This document shows, in pieces, positions 1-6,513 of a DNA stretch of 16,132 nt. Position 1 is the first letter of the stretch, and every line of letters begins with the position of its first letter. The notes under the pieces are model-generated. The model made no database searches. It saw nothing but the letters and a program-made list of their open reading frames with translations, and was not told the origin of the DNA. This stretch comes from CAYORM01 sp964406375. Its GTDB lineage: Bacteria; Pseudomonadota; Alphaproteobacteria; DSM-16000; Inquilinaceae. The translations under genes were made by a program, and so were the position numbers. The stretch spans positions 1-16,132 of the forward strand of contig CAYORM010000067.1 in the NCBI GenBank assembly GCA_964406375.1, in the 5' to 3' direction.

Positions 1-1
1 T

Positions 2-601
2 CTTGAGGAAGATCTGCAGCGTCGAGGCGCCGAAGGACCGGGCGAGCGCGATCTTCGCGAGGTCCACGCGCCGGAAGCCGGTCGCCGAATTGATCATCAC
101 CATCGGCCCCACGGCGAGGGCGACCGCGATGATGCGCGGCTCCATCCCGAAACCGAAGCGCAGGATGAGCAGCGGCACCAGAGCGATCATCGGCGTGGTG
201 ACGAGCAGCAGGATGTAAGGGGTGATGATCTTCTCGGCGAAGGGGAACTGCGTGATCACCGCCGCGAGAAGGAAGCCGATCGAGGCGCCGATCGCGAAAC
301 CGATGCCGAGCTCGGCGAGCGTCACCCCGATATGCGGCGCGAGATTGGGGAATTGCGTGATCAGTGCCTCCACCGTCTCCGACGGTGTCGGCAGGATGTA
401 TTGCGGCACCTCGAAGACGCGCAGCAGCAATTCGGCCCCGCCGATGATGAGGACGGCGACGAGGATGATCGCCGTGACCTCGGCGGTCGACCGGATGCTG
501 GGGCCGGAGGTCAGCGCCGACCAGTTCGACAGGCCGACATCATTGCCGGCAGCGTCCTTCTTGCCGAAGGTCGGAATATTGTCGCGCAGTTGATCGGCCA
601 T
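2..601 (-). CDS. ABC transporter permease, TauC/SsuC type (3' end outside window)
   Basis: This is an inner-membrane permease subunit of an ABC importer of the nitrate/taurine/alkanesulfonate class. The first 200 residues are visible and the C-terminus runs off the left edge. A hydrophilic N-terminus of about 40 residues is followed by hydrophobic segments near residues 43-60, 98-116, 128-146 and 156-172. The segment KIALARSFGASTLQIF near residues 183-198 matches the EAA loop that docks on the ATPase. Family members are about 250-280 residues, so roughly the last quarter is missing. The ATG at 601 lies three bases after the stop of the upstream ATPase gene, so the two are one transcription unit and probably translationally coupled. 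The solute-binding protein is not in the window, so the substrate (sulfonate, nitrate, pyrimidine or other) stays open. Family is confident; substrate is not assigned. Confidence 0.9.
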   Translation of the reverse strand, partial: MADQLRDNIPTFGKKDAAGNDVGLSNWSALTSGPSIRSTAEVTAIILVAVLIIGGAELLLRVFEVPQYILPTPSETVEALITQFPNLAPHIGVTLAELGIGFAIGASIGFLLAAVITQFPFAEKIITPYILLLVTTPMIALVPLLILRFGFGMEPRIIAVALAVGPMVMINSATGFRRVDLAKIALARSFGASTLQIFLK

Positions 602-604
602 GTC

Positions 605-1415
605 TCAGGCTCCGGCGGCTCGGGCTGTGGCGGGCTTGGGCATGCCGCCGCCATGGTCGATCGAGGCCTTGATCTCGCCGACCAGGGTGATGAATTCCGG
701 CGTCGTCTGCAGCTCGATCGGCCGCGGACGGGGGAAGTCGATCGTGTAGATCTTCGACAGACGGCCCGGACGGGGCGACAGCACGAAGATCCGGTCGGCC
801 AGGAAGATCGCCTCGGCGATGTTGTGGGTGATGAAGACGACGGTCTTGCCGGTCTCCATCCAGATTTCCTGGATCAGCAGGTTCATCTCGTCGCGGGTGA
901 ACGCGTCGAGGGCGCCGAACGGCTCGTCCATCAGCAGGACCGACGGGTCGAAGGCCAGGCTGCGGACGATCGAGGCCCGCTGCTGCATGCCGCCGGAGAG
1001 CTCGCGCGGATATTTCGAGCCGAAACCGCCGAGACCGACCCGTTCGAGCAGCGCATCGATGCGGGCCGCCTGCGTCTTCGGATCGACGCGTTTAAGCTCG
1101 AAGGGCAGCTCGATGTTCTTCTGCAGGCTGCGCCAGGGCAGCAGGTTAGCTTCCTGGAACACCATGCCGATCTGCGGGCTGGGGCCGGTGATCGGCTCGC
1201 CATCGAGCGTGATGCGTCCGCTGGTCAGCCCGTGCAGGCCGGCCATCNNNNNNNNNNGAGTGCCCGCAGCCCGACGGGCCGATGAGGCAGACGCGCTCGC
1301 CTTCCTTGATGTCGGCGGACACGTCCTGCAATGCGTGCACCGTGCCGGTGCGCGTGTGGTAGTGCTTGGTCGCGCGGTCGATGACCAACTTGGCCGGTGC
1401 GCCGTTCACGGCCAT
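605..1415 (-). CDS. ABC transporter ATP-binding protein, TauB/SsuB type, interrupted by an assembly gap
   Basis: This is the cytoplasmic ATPase that partners the downstream permease. Before the gap, residues 1-51 start at the ATG at 1415 and run into GPSGCG, the first half of Walker A. After the gap the protein resumes at MAGLHGLTSG and carries the Q-loop VFQEANLLPW, the signature LSGGMQQR, Walker B LLMDEPFGALD and the H-loop VFITHN. This is the typical order for the family, and the total length would be about 270 residues. The N run at 1248-1257 removes the lysine-serine-threonine of Walker A, and the flanks sit in different frames. The 10 N are therefore most likely a placeholder for a gap of unknown size and not evidence of a pseudogene. 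The gene ends three bases before the permease. The substrate is unknown. Confidence 0.88.
1248..1257. other. assembly gap (10 N) inside the ABC ATPase gene
   Basis: Ten undetermined bases fall exactly on the Walker A/P-loop codons. The reading frames on the two sides differ by one base, which fits a fixed-length scaffold placeholder. The few bases to the right of the gap also do not encode the expected lysine after GPSGCG, so a base or more at the contig end may be unreliable. Confidence 0.98.
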
Positions 1416-1459
1416 CTCACCGCCCCCCGCCGAAAGCGTCGAATCTCTCCACCCGTCAT
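1406..1459 (-). other. possible 17-codon leader ORF overlapping the ABC ATPase start
   Basis: An ATG at 1459 follows a strong purine-rich Shine-Dalgarno stretch (AAGGAGAGGG). It opens a 17-codon frame (MTGGEIRRFRRGAVRWP) whose TGA lies a few bases inside the ATPase gene, overlapping its start by 10 bases. This geometry could couple translation of the ATPase to a leader peptide. The ATPase ATG at 1415 has only a weak GGTGAG of its own. The peptide is arginine-rich and resembles nothing I recognise. It may equally be a chance frame in GC-rich DNA. Confidence 0.25.
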
Positions 1460-1526
1460 CCCTCTCCTTGAAGCCCCCTGTCCGTCACGGCCGGCGCCGT
1501 CCCCGGACCTCCCGGGTTGCAGCGTC

Positions 1527-2390
1527 TCAGGCCACCGCCACCCCGGGCGGTGATCGTCCCCCGGCCCTGTCCGGGCCGGCGGCCGTCCCCTCCGCCTCGG
1601 CCGGCGCCACGATGACACGCACCCCGGCGCGGTCGAGTGCCGCGGCGAGCGCCCGGTCGGGCGCCGCATCCGTGACCAGCACGTCGAAATCCGCGAGCGG
1701 CGCGACCGTCACCACCGAGACCCGGCCGAATTTGCTGGAATCCACCATCAGCACCACCTCCGCCGCCTGGCGGATGAACTGGCGCTTGACCTCAGAATCC
1801 TCGATCGAGAAGTCGAATACGCCGTCCGGGGTCAGCCCCGAGGCACCGATGAAGACACGGTCGAAGCGGTAGCGCGCAAGCTGTTCGAGCGTCAGGCCAC
1901 CGCAAAGCGACATCTCCTGCGGCCGCACCTCGCCGCCCGGAGCGTAGACCGAGACCTTGCTGTTGGCGAGCAGCATCGCCACCCGCAGGCTGGAGGTGAA
2001 GACGCGCAGATGGCGCGCGCCGATGAGCTGCCGGGCCAGCTCCTGCGTCGTCGTGCCGACGTCGATGCCGACCGCCTCGTTCGGCCGGATCAGCCCGGCC
2101 GCAGCGCGGGCGATACGCCGCTTCGCCTCGGCATTGTCGCCCTGACGCATCACATAGGGCGGCTCGTCCGGCTGGGCGCCATCGGGGCCCGCCACCGCAC
2201 CGCCATGGGTGCGCTCAAGCAGCCCCATCTCCTCCAGCGCCCGCAGATCGCGCCGGACCGTCATCTCGGAGACGCCGAACCGCTCGGCGATCTGCCCCAC
2301 CGCAGCGAAACGCCGCTCGCGCACCAGGGCGAGGATCGCCCGCTGGCGCGCGGATGGCGGCGTCCGTTCCAGTGGCTCCCGGATCGACAT
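1527..2390 (-). CDS. DeoR/GlpR-family transcriptional repressor
   Basis: This is a 287-residue sugar-responsive regulator. The N-terminal DeoR helix-turn-helix is clear at residues 29-51 (VGQIAERFGVSEMTVRRDL), with the typical following ERTHGGAV stretch near residues 59-66. The C-terminal DeoR effector domain shows IDVGTTTQEL at 109-118, the FTSSL segment at 131-135, and DSSKFGR at 217-223, which binds phosphorylated sugar in this family. I chose the ATG at 2390, which places the HTH at the usual distance; an ATG at 2465 would add 25 residues of atypical sequence. It is divergent from the btpA-like gene with 257 bases between them, and a perfect TTGACA hexamer and an inverted repeat lie in that gap. 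It probably represses the neighbouring catabolic genes and itself, like SgcR or GlpR. The effector is unknown. The last 30 residues are low-complexity Ala/Gly/Pro. Confidence 0.92.
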   Translation of the reverse strand: MSIREPLERTPPSARQRAILALVRERRFAAVGQIAERFGVSEMTVRRDLRALEEMGLLERTHGGAVAGPDGAQPDEPPYVMRQGDNAEAKRRIARAAAGLIRPNEAVGIDVGTTTQELARQLIGARHLRVFTSSLRVAMLLANSKVSVYAPGGEVRPQEMSLCGGLTLEQLARYRFDRVFIGASGLTPDGVFDFSIEDSEVKRQFIRQAAEVVLMVDSSKFGRVSVVTVAPLADFDVLVTDAAPDRALAAALDRAGVRVIVAPAEAEGTAAGPDRAGGRSPPGVAVA

Positions 2391-2473
2391 CGAGCTCAGG
2401 CCAACTCCCCCTGTCAGGCCGCTATGTGAGGCCACCATCGTGTCGACCGCGCCGGCGCGTCTCATGGCGGATC

Positions 2474-2498
2474 GATCACTATGCTTTGCTTTGTGATC
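2474..2498. promoter_or_regulatory. candidate DeoR-type operator (inverted repeat with CTTTG direct repeats)
   Basis: GATCAC at 2474-2479 and GTGATC at 2493-2498 are perfect inverted arms 13 bases apart. The spacer carries tandem CTTTG (CTTTGCTTTG), and a related ATGTTTGG lies just downstream at 2504. Short direct repeats of this kind are typical DeoR-family binding sites. The site would overlap the transcription start of the divergent deoR-type gene, which suits autoregulation. The assignment is inference from position and symmetry. Confidence 0.4.
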
Positions 2499-2527
2499 AG
2501 GCTATGTTTGGAAATTCACACTGTCAA
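2499..2527 (-). promoter_or_regulatory. candidate sigma-70 promoter of the DeoR-type regulator gene
   Basis: On the minus strand a perfect -35 TTGACA (2527-2522) is followed, after 17 bases, by a weak -10 TAGCCT (2504-2499). The inferred start near 2490 lies within the inverted repeat described at 2474-2498. This is an AT-richer island in otherwise very GC-rich DNA. I found no equally good promoter for the divergent btpA-like gene. Confidence 0.4.
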
Positions 2528-2647
2528 TCCGCAGCGGCCACTGTTACTTATCGAACATGGCCCCCGCCCGAAGGCGCGACGCCTGACGGCGGACGCCACC
2601 GCGCAGGGCCGCGACCGACCGCGTCCATCGCTGGGAGATTGCTCGAC

Positions 2648-3481
2648 ATGACCGCCGCCACACCGCCCTCCGCCGTCCTCAAGGAGCTGTTCGGCACGAC
2701 CAAGCCGATCGTGGCGATGGCTCACTTCCCGCCGCTGCCCGGCACGCCGCTGTATGACGAGAAAGGCGGCGTCAAGGCGTTGCTGCGTAGCGTCAAGCGG
2801 GACGTGAAGGCGCTCGAGGCGGCCGGCTTCGACGCGATCCTGTTCTGCAACGAGGGCGACCGTCCCTATACGTTCAACGCCGGGCCGGAGGTCGCAGCGA
2901 CCATGGCCTGGATCATCGGCCAGGTGGCGCCGCGTTCGATTCCGTTCGGAGTCGATCATCTTTATGATTACCGCACAGCCCTCGCCGTCGGCACGGCGAC
3001 CGGCGCCGCCTTCGTGCGCGGCGTGTTCACCGGCACCTATGAGAGCGACATGGGGCTGTGGTCGGCGGATGCCGGCGGCCTGCTGCGTTATCGCCGGGCG
3101 ATCGGCGGCAGCCGGATGCGGCTGTTCATGAACGTGACCCCGGAATTCGGCAGCAACCTCGGCCGCCGCACGGTCGGCGGGCTGGCCAAGAGCGCGGTGG
3201 TCAACGGGCTCGCTGATGCCGTGCTGATCGCCGGCGCGCTCGCCGGGGCCGAGGCGCCGCTCGCCGCCCTCGAGGAGGCCCAGGCGGCGGTCGGTGACCG
3301 GGTGCCGGTGATCGTCACGACGGGTGTCACCTATGACAGCCTGTCGACCTACATCCCGCGCTTTGACGGGGTGATCGTCGGCACCAGCCTGAAGGTCGAC
3401 GGCTATACCTGGAACCCGGTCGATCCGGAGCGGGCCGAGCGCTTCATGAAGCGCGCCCGCGAGCTGCGCGGCGACGCGTGA
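2648..3481 (+). CDS. BtpA/SgcQ-family TIM-barrel protein
   Basis: This is a 277-residue member of the BtpA family (Pfam PF03437). The family is named for a cyanobacterial photosystem I biogenesis factor but is mostly found in sugar operons, as SgcQ in E. coli. The visible family hallmarks run in order: IVAMAHFPPLPGTPLYD (21-37), AGFDAILFCNEGDRPY (59-74), FGVDHLYDYRTALA (100-113), AFVRGVFTGTYESDMGLW (121-138), LADAVLIAG (188-196) and FDGVIVGTSLK (239-249). The last two resemble the phosphate-gripping strands of (beta/alpha)8 barrels. The ATG at 2648 has GGGAG about a dozen bases upstream. The stop is 11 bases before the M42 gene, so they form a tight pair. I know of no settled enzymatic activity for the family; a phospho-sugar enzyme is an inference from fold and context. 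Confidence 0.9.
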   Translation: MTAATPPSAVLKELFGTTKPIVAMAHFPPLPGTPLYDEKGGVKALLRSVKRDVKALEAAGFDAILFCNEGDRPYTFNAGPEVAATMAWIIGQVAPRSIPFGVDHLYDYRTALAVGTATGAAFVRGVFTGTYESDMGLWSADAGGLLRYRRAIGGSRMRLFMNVTPEFGSNLGRRTVGGLAKSAVVNGLADAVLIAGALAGAEAPLAALEEAQAAVGDRVPVIVTTGVTYDSLSTYIPRFDGVIVGTSLKVDGYTWNPVDPERAERFMKRARELRGDA

Positions 3482-3492
3482 GGGAGACGGAG

Positions 3493-4602
3493 ATGGGCGC
3501 CCCGGCGATGCTGCCCGATCTCGACCTGCTGCGTGCCCTGTCGGAGGCGCCCGCCCCTTCCGGCGAGGAGGGGGCCGTGGCCCGCCTGCTGCGCCGCGAG
3601 TTCGAGGCGCTGGGTCTTGAGGTCGGCTGCGACCGGCCCGGCAATCTCTGGGCACGCATCCGCGGCACGACGCCGGGCACGCCGACCAGCGCCGTCCTCG
3701 CCCATATGGACGAGGTCGGGCTGGTGGTGCGCCGGATCGAGGCGGACGGCTTCGTCCGGGTGGCGCGCATCGGCGGTGTCGGCCGCCGCTCGCTCGCCGC
3801 GCGGCCCATCTCCTTCCTCGGCGCCGACGGGCCGGTGCCGGCCCTGCTCGGCGTCAAGGCCCACCACCTGACCGATCCGGGCGAGGTTCTCAACCTGCCG
3901 CCGGTCGAGGCGGCCTATGCCGATCTCGGCTGCAGCAGCGCCGCCGAGGTGCGGGCGCTGGGTATAGAGATCGGCACCAAGGCCGTCTATGACGCGCCGT
4001 TCCGCCGGCTCGCCGGCCAGCGCGTCTCCGGCAAGGCGATGGACAATCGTGCGCTGGTCTACGCCATGATCGGCATCGGCCGCCGGCTCGCTTCCGATCC
4101 GCCGCCGGGCGATGTCTATCTCATTGGCACGGTGCGGGAAGAGTTCGACCTGCGCGGCTCGCTCGCCGCGGTGGCGCGGCTGAAGCCGGATCTCGCCCTC
4201 GTTCTCGACGTCACGCCGGCCGGCGACACGCCCGATCTCGCCGGTGTCAACGAGACTCGGATCGGCGGTGGACCGGCGGTCAAGCATTACGATTTCCACG
4301 GCCGCGGTCCGTTGTCGGGCTATCTCGCCCCGCCGGCGCTCGCCGCGCGGCTGCATAGCCTCGCCGGGGAGATCGGCATTCCCACCCAGCGCGAGGCGAT
4401 GGTCGGCCTCGTCACCGATGCCGCTGAGATCGCGACGCTGCCGGACGCCCCTGTGGTTGCCTGCCTGTCGGTGCCGTGCCGCTACACCCATGCGCCGATC
4501 GAGCTGCTCGATCTCGGCGATCTCGGGGCGCTCGCCACACTGTCGGAAGCGGTGCTGCGCCGTCTGCCGAGCGAGGAGGCGCTGTTCGCCCCGCCCTGGT
4601 AG
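3493..4602 (+). CDS. M42-family metallopeptidase/deblocking-aminopeptidase-fold protein (SgcX/FrvX-like)
   Basis: This is a 369-residue M42 protein, the usual size. The metal and catalytic residues expected of the family are all visible: H71 and D73 in AHMDEVG, D184 in SGKAMDNR, E216/E217 in VREEFDLRG, D239 in LDVTPAGDTPD and H333 in CRYTHAPIE. A catalytically competent dinuclear zinc or cobalt site is therefore plausible. The usual EExGLRG reads EEFDLRG here, a small departure. I chose the ATG at 3493 because AGGGAG lies six bases upstream; an in-frame GTG at 3478 would overlap the btpA-like stop. M42 proteins embedded in sugar operons (SgcX, FrvX) are of unresolved substrate. Here it may hydrolyse an N-acyl or amide-linked sugar, or a peptide; this cannot be told from sequence. 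It has no signal peptide, so it is cytoplasmic. Confidence 0.92.
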   Translation: MGAPAMLPDLDLLRALSEAPAPSGEEGAVARLLRREFEALGLEVGCDRPGNLWARIRGTTPGTPTSAVLAHMDEVGLVVRRIEADGFVRVARIGGVGRRSLAARPISFLGADGPVPALLGVKAHHLTDPGEVLNLPPVEAAYADLGCSSAAEVRALGIEIGTKAVYDAPFRRLAGQRVSGKAMDNRALVYAMIGIGRRLASDPPPGDVYLIGTVREEFDLRGSLAAVARLKPDLALVLDVTPAGDTPDLAGVNETRIGGGPAVKHYDFHGRGPLSGYLAPPALAARLHSLAGEIGIPTQREAMVGLVTDAAEIATLPDAPVVACLSVPCRYTHAPIELLDLGDLGALATLSEAVLRRLPSEEALFAPPW

Positions 4603-4751
4603 CGCCGCCAGCCCTGGTTACCAGAGGGCCGCACCGAGGCCACCGCACGGACGGTGATCGCCGTCACTGCCGGCGGCGCCGCGCGGCCGCATTCTCCCGC
4701 CATCACCGACGGACATGGGGTCCGCCGGACAAGGATGGATGTGAGAGAATC

Positions 4752-5141
4752 ATGTCGACGTTGCGTACCCGTATCCTGGCCGCCAGCCTCGTTTTCGCCG
4801 CCGCCGCCGGCCTTTCCGGCACGGCCGGCGCCCAGCAGGTCATCGGTCCTGTCACCGGCAGCGGCATCTTCAGCGGCCAGGTGGTCGCGCCGAGCACCCC
4901 CTCCTTCCTGACGCCTCTCGGCTGCCAGATCTGGGAGCCGCAGGAGTTCCGGCCGAAGGTTCACCTCTCGAACAGCTCGGGAAGCACGGTCCAGAGCGGC
5001 AAGGTCGTAACCGTCCGCGGCGGCGGCCAGACCTATCTGTTCCGCCTCGACCAGTCGATCGCCCCGGGCGGGACCTACATCGCGGACATCCCGTATCACA
5101 TCTACATGAATATGGGGACGAGCTGCACGGCGTCGGCCTGA
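4752..5141 (+). CDS. small exported protein of unknown function
   Basis: This 129-residue protein starts with a clear Sec signal peptide: basic MSTLRTR, a hydrophobic alanine-rich core at about 9-22, and a likely cut after AGA at residue 27. The mature part of about 102 residues has exactly two cysteines, C58 and C125, well placed for one disulfide. Its alternating polar and hydrophobic stretches (KVHLSNSSGSTVQSGKVV, then QTYLFRL and GGTYIADI) read as a small beta-sandwich resembling CARDB/Ig-like modules. I do not recognise the family. The start at 4752 is preceded by a weak GAGAG. It follows the M42 gene by 149 bases without an evident promoter. Its 3' side meets the convergent dehydrogenase gene across paired hairpins. 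A link to sugar catabolism is unproven. Confidence 0.8.
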   Translation: MSTLRTRILAASLVFAAAAGLSGTAGAQQVIGPVTGSGIFSGQVVAPSTPSFLTPLGCQIWEPQEFRPKVHLSNSSGSTVQSGKVVTVRGGGQTYLFRLDQSIAPGGTYIADIPYHIYMNMGTSCTASA

Positions 5142-5162
5142 CGCAAGGTGGCCCGCCATGCC

Positions 5163-5217
5163 CTCCCCGGCGGGATCCCACCGGGGAGAGCCTGCCGCCG
5201 CGGTGAGCGGCGGCAGG
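5163..5217. terminator. tandem hairpins, likely bidirectional terminator
   Basis: Two perfect stems lie between the convergent 129-residue gene and the dehydrogenase gene. The first is an 8-bp stem at 5163-5170/5181-5188 (CTCCCCGG) with a 10-base loop. The second is an 11-bp stem at 5191-5201/5207-5217 (CCTGCCGCCGC) with a five-base loop. Neither has a T tract, so classical intrinsic termination would be weak. Their position suggests termination or 3'-end protection for both genes. Confidence 0.55.
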
Positions 5218-5232
5218 ACGCGCGGCGCCTCG

Positions 5233-6321
5233 TCAGAGGTTGATCGCCCGCTCCTCGCGGATGCTCTGATCGGCGGCGAGCACGATCTTGAGGCTGTCGA
5301 CCGCCGCCTGCATCTGCTCGGAGAGGTCGAGATCCTCGCGGATGGCCTTGAGCAGGAAGGCCTGTTCGCGATTGCACAGCTCCTGATGATCAGGCTCGTC
5401 GGCCATGTCGATCCACTCGTCCGGCCGGGTGAAGTTGTTCTTCGCGTCGATGTCCGCGTAGTGGACCTTCAGCGCGTTGGTCTTGGTATGCTGGTCGATA
5501 TCGGCCGAATCCGACACCTTCTCGGCGGAAGCCTCGGACGAGCCGTCCTGCTTGACGACGATGTTCACGCACCCCTTCGGTCCGACGACATCCTTCACGA
5601 AATAGGCCACCTCGCTCATCATCGGGCCCCAGCCGGCCTCGTACCAGCCGACCGAGCCGTCGTCGAAGGTGACGTGCAGATGGCCGTAATTGTAGACCTT
5701 CACCTCGTCCGAGAGATGGGCACCGATCCCGTGCACGCGGACCGGCTTGGCGCCGGTCAGCTGGCACATCACGTCGACATAGTGCACGCCGCAATCGACG
5801 ATCGGTGACAGCGACTCCATCAGGTTCTTGTGCCAGGTCCAGGCCGGGCCGCTGGACTGCTGGTTGAGGTTCATCCGCATGACGAGCGGCTTGCCCAGCG
5901 TCCGACCGATCTCGACCAGCTTCGCCCAGGAGGGGTGCACCCGCAGGATGTAGCCGATCACCAGCTTGCGGCCGGTCTCCCGGGCCTTGGCGACCACCGC
6001 CTCGGCATCGGCGACATTGGTCGCGATCGGCTTCTCCATGAAGACGTGGCAGCCCGCCTCGAACGCCTTCAGCGCGTATTGCGCATGGGTATCGGGCCAG
6101 GTGTTGATCGAGACGACCTGCGGACGCGTCGTCGCCAGAGCCTCGTCGAGCGAGGAGAACCGCGGATACCCGGCCAGCTCCGCCGGCAGATCGGTACGCT
6201 CCTTGATCGACCGGCTGACCAGCCCCACGATCTCGAACCCGTCGAGCGCGTGATAGGCCTTGGCGTGGCTGATACCCATATTGCCGAGACCGACGACCAC
6301 GACCTTGAGCGGCTCGCTCAT
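5233..6321 (-). CDS. Gfo/Idh/MocA-family NAD(P)-dependent oxidoreductase
   Basis: This is a 362-residue cytoplasmic dehydrogenase of the glucose-fructose oxidoreductase/inositol dehydrogenase family. The N-terminal Rossmann fold shows VVVVGLGNMG (7-16), with no acidic residue obvious before GLVSRS. The family EKP motif is at 96-98 (HVFMEKPIA) and its lysine is the usual catalytic base. The C-terminal domain motif DCGVHYVDV (176-184) supplies the conserved Asp and His. The ATG at 6321 is preceded by AGGGAGGG. The gene stands 192 bases downstream of the Sel1 lipoprotein gene, on the same strand, behind a strong stem-loop, and so may have its own promoter. It probably oxidises or epimerises the imported sugar or polyol. 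The exact substrate is open because this family is functionally very broad. Confidence 0.93.
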   Translation of the reverse strand: MSEPLKVVVVGLGNMGISHAKAYHALDGFEIVGLVSRSIKERTDLPAELAGYPRFSSLDEALATTRPQVVSINTWPDTHAQYALKAFEAGCHVFMEKPIATNVADAEAVVAKARETGRKLVIGYILRVHPSWAKLVEIGRTLGKPLVMRMNLNQQSSGPAWTWHKNLMESLSPIVDCGVHYVDVMCQLTGAKPVRVHGIGAHLSDEVKVYNYGHLHVTFDDGSVGWYEAGWGPMMSEVAYFVKDVVGPKGCVNIVVKQDGSSEASAEKVSDSADIDQHTKTNALKVHYADIDAKNNFTRPDEWIDMADEPDHQELCNREQAFLLKAIREDLDLSEQMQAAVDSLKIVLAADQSIREERAINL

Positions 6322-6439
6322 CCTTTACCCTCCCTGTCAGCTCTGTCTCTTCCCGTTCGCGGATGATCGCCGGATGAACGACCGCAACCGGCCGTTGATC
6401 GGAAGCGCACGAACGCCGAACAAACGGTAACCGCCTGCG

Positions 6440-6473
6440 GCGACCGGTCAAGCGGCTTCGCTCGACCGGTCGC
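6440..6473. promoter_or_regulatory. long stem-loop / paired palindromes upstream of the dehydrogenase gene
   Basis: GCGACCGGTC (6440-6449) and GACCGGTCGC (6464-6473) form a perfect 10-bp inverted repeat, with a further 4-bp inner stem AGCG/CGCT. Each arm also contains the self-palindrome GACCGGTC (6442-6449 and 6464-6471), so the site is equally two palindromic operators 22 bases apart, or two helical turns. There is no T tract on either strand. It may be an operator pair, a terminator of the lipoprotein gene, or both. Confidence 0.45.
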
Positions 6474-6513
6474 TTTCAGACAGAGGATCGCGGAAGGCCG
6501 CGGCCGTCGCCGC

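Noticed and set aside
605..1415. ABC ATPase as a frameshifted pseudogene
   Set aside because: Both halves carry intact family motifs and the break coincides with the N run, so an assembly artefact explains it better.
1404..1415. Identical 12 bases at the start of both ABC ATPase genes (GTTCACGGCCAT, also at 12352-12363)
   Set aside because: It encodes the same first four residues (MAVN) with favoured codons, but the proteins belong to different ABC families and the similarity ends there, so coincidence is the simplest explanation.
1416..1526. Possible TPP or other riboswitch ahead of the TauB-like ATPase gene
   Set aside because: I do not see the CTGAGA/ACCTGA-type core motifs or a multi-stem aptamer layout; only a small CCCGG/CCGGG stem is present.
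4614..4624. Palindrome CTGGTTACCAG after the M42 gene as a terminator
   Set aside because: A one-base loop cannot form, the usable stem is only about 4 bp, and no T tract follows.
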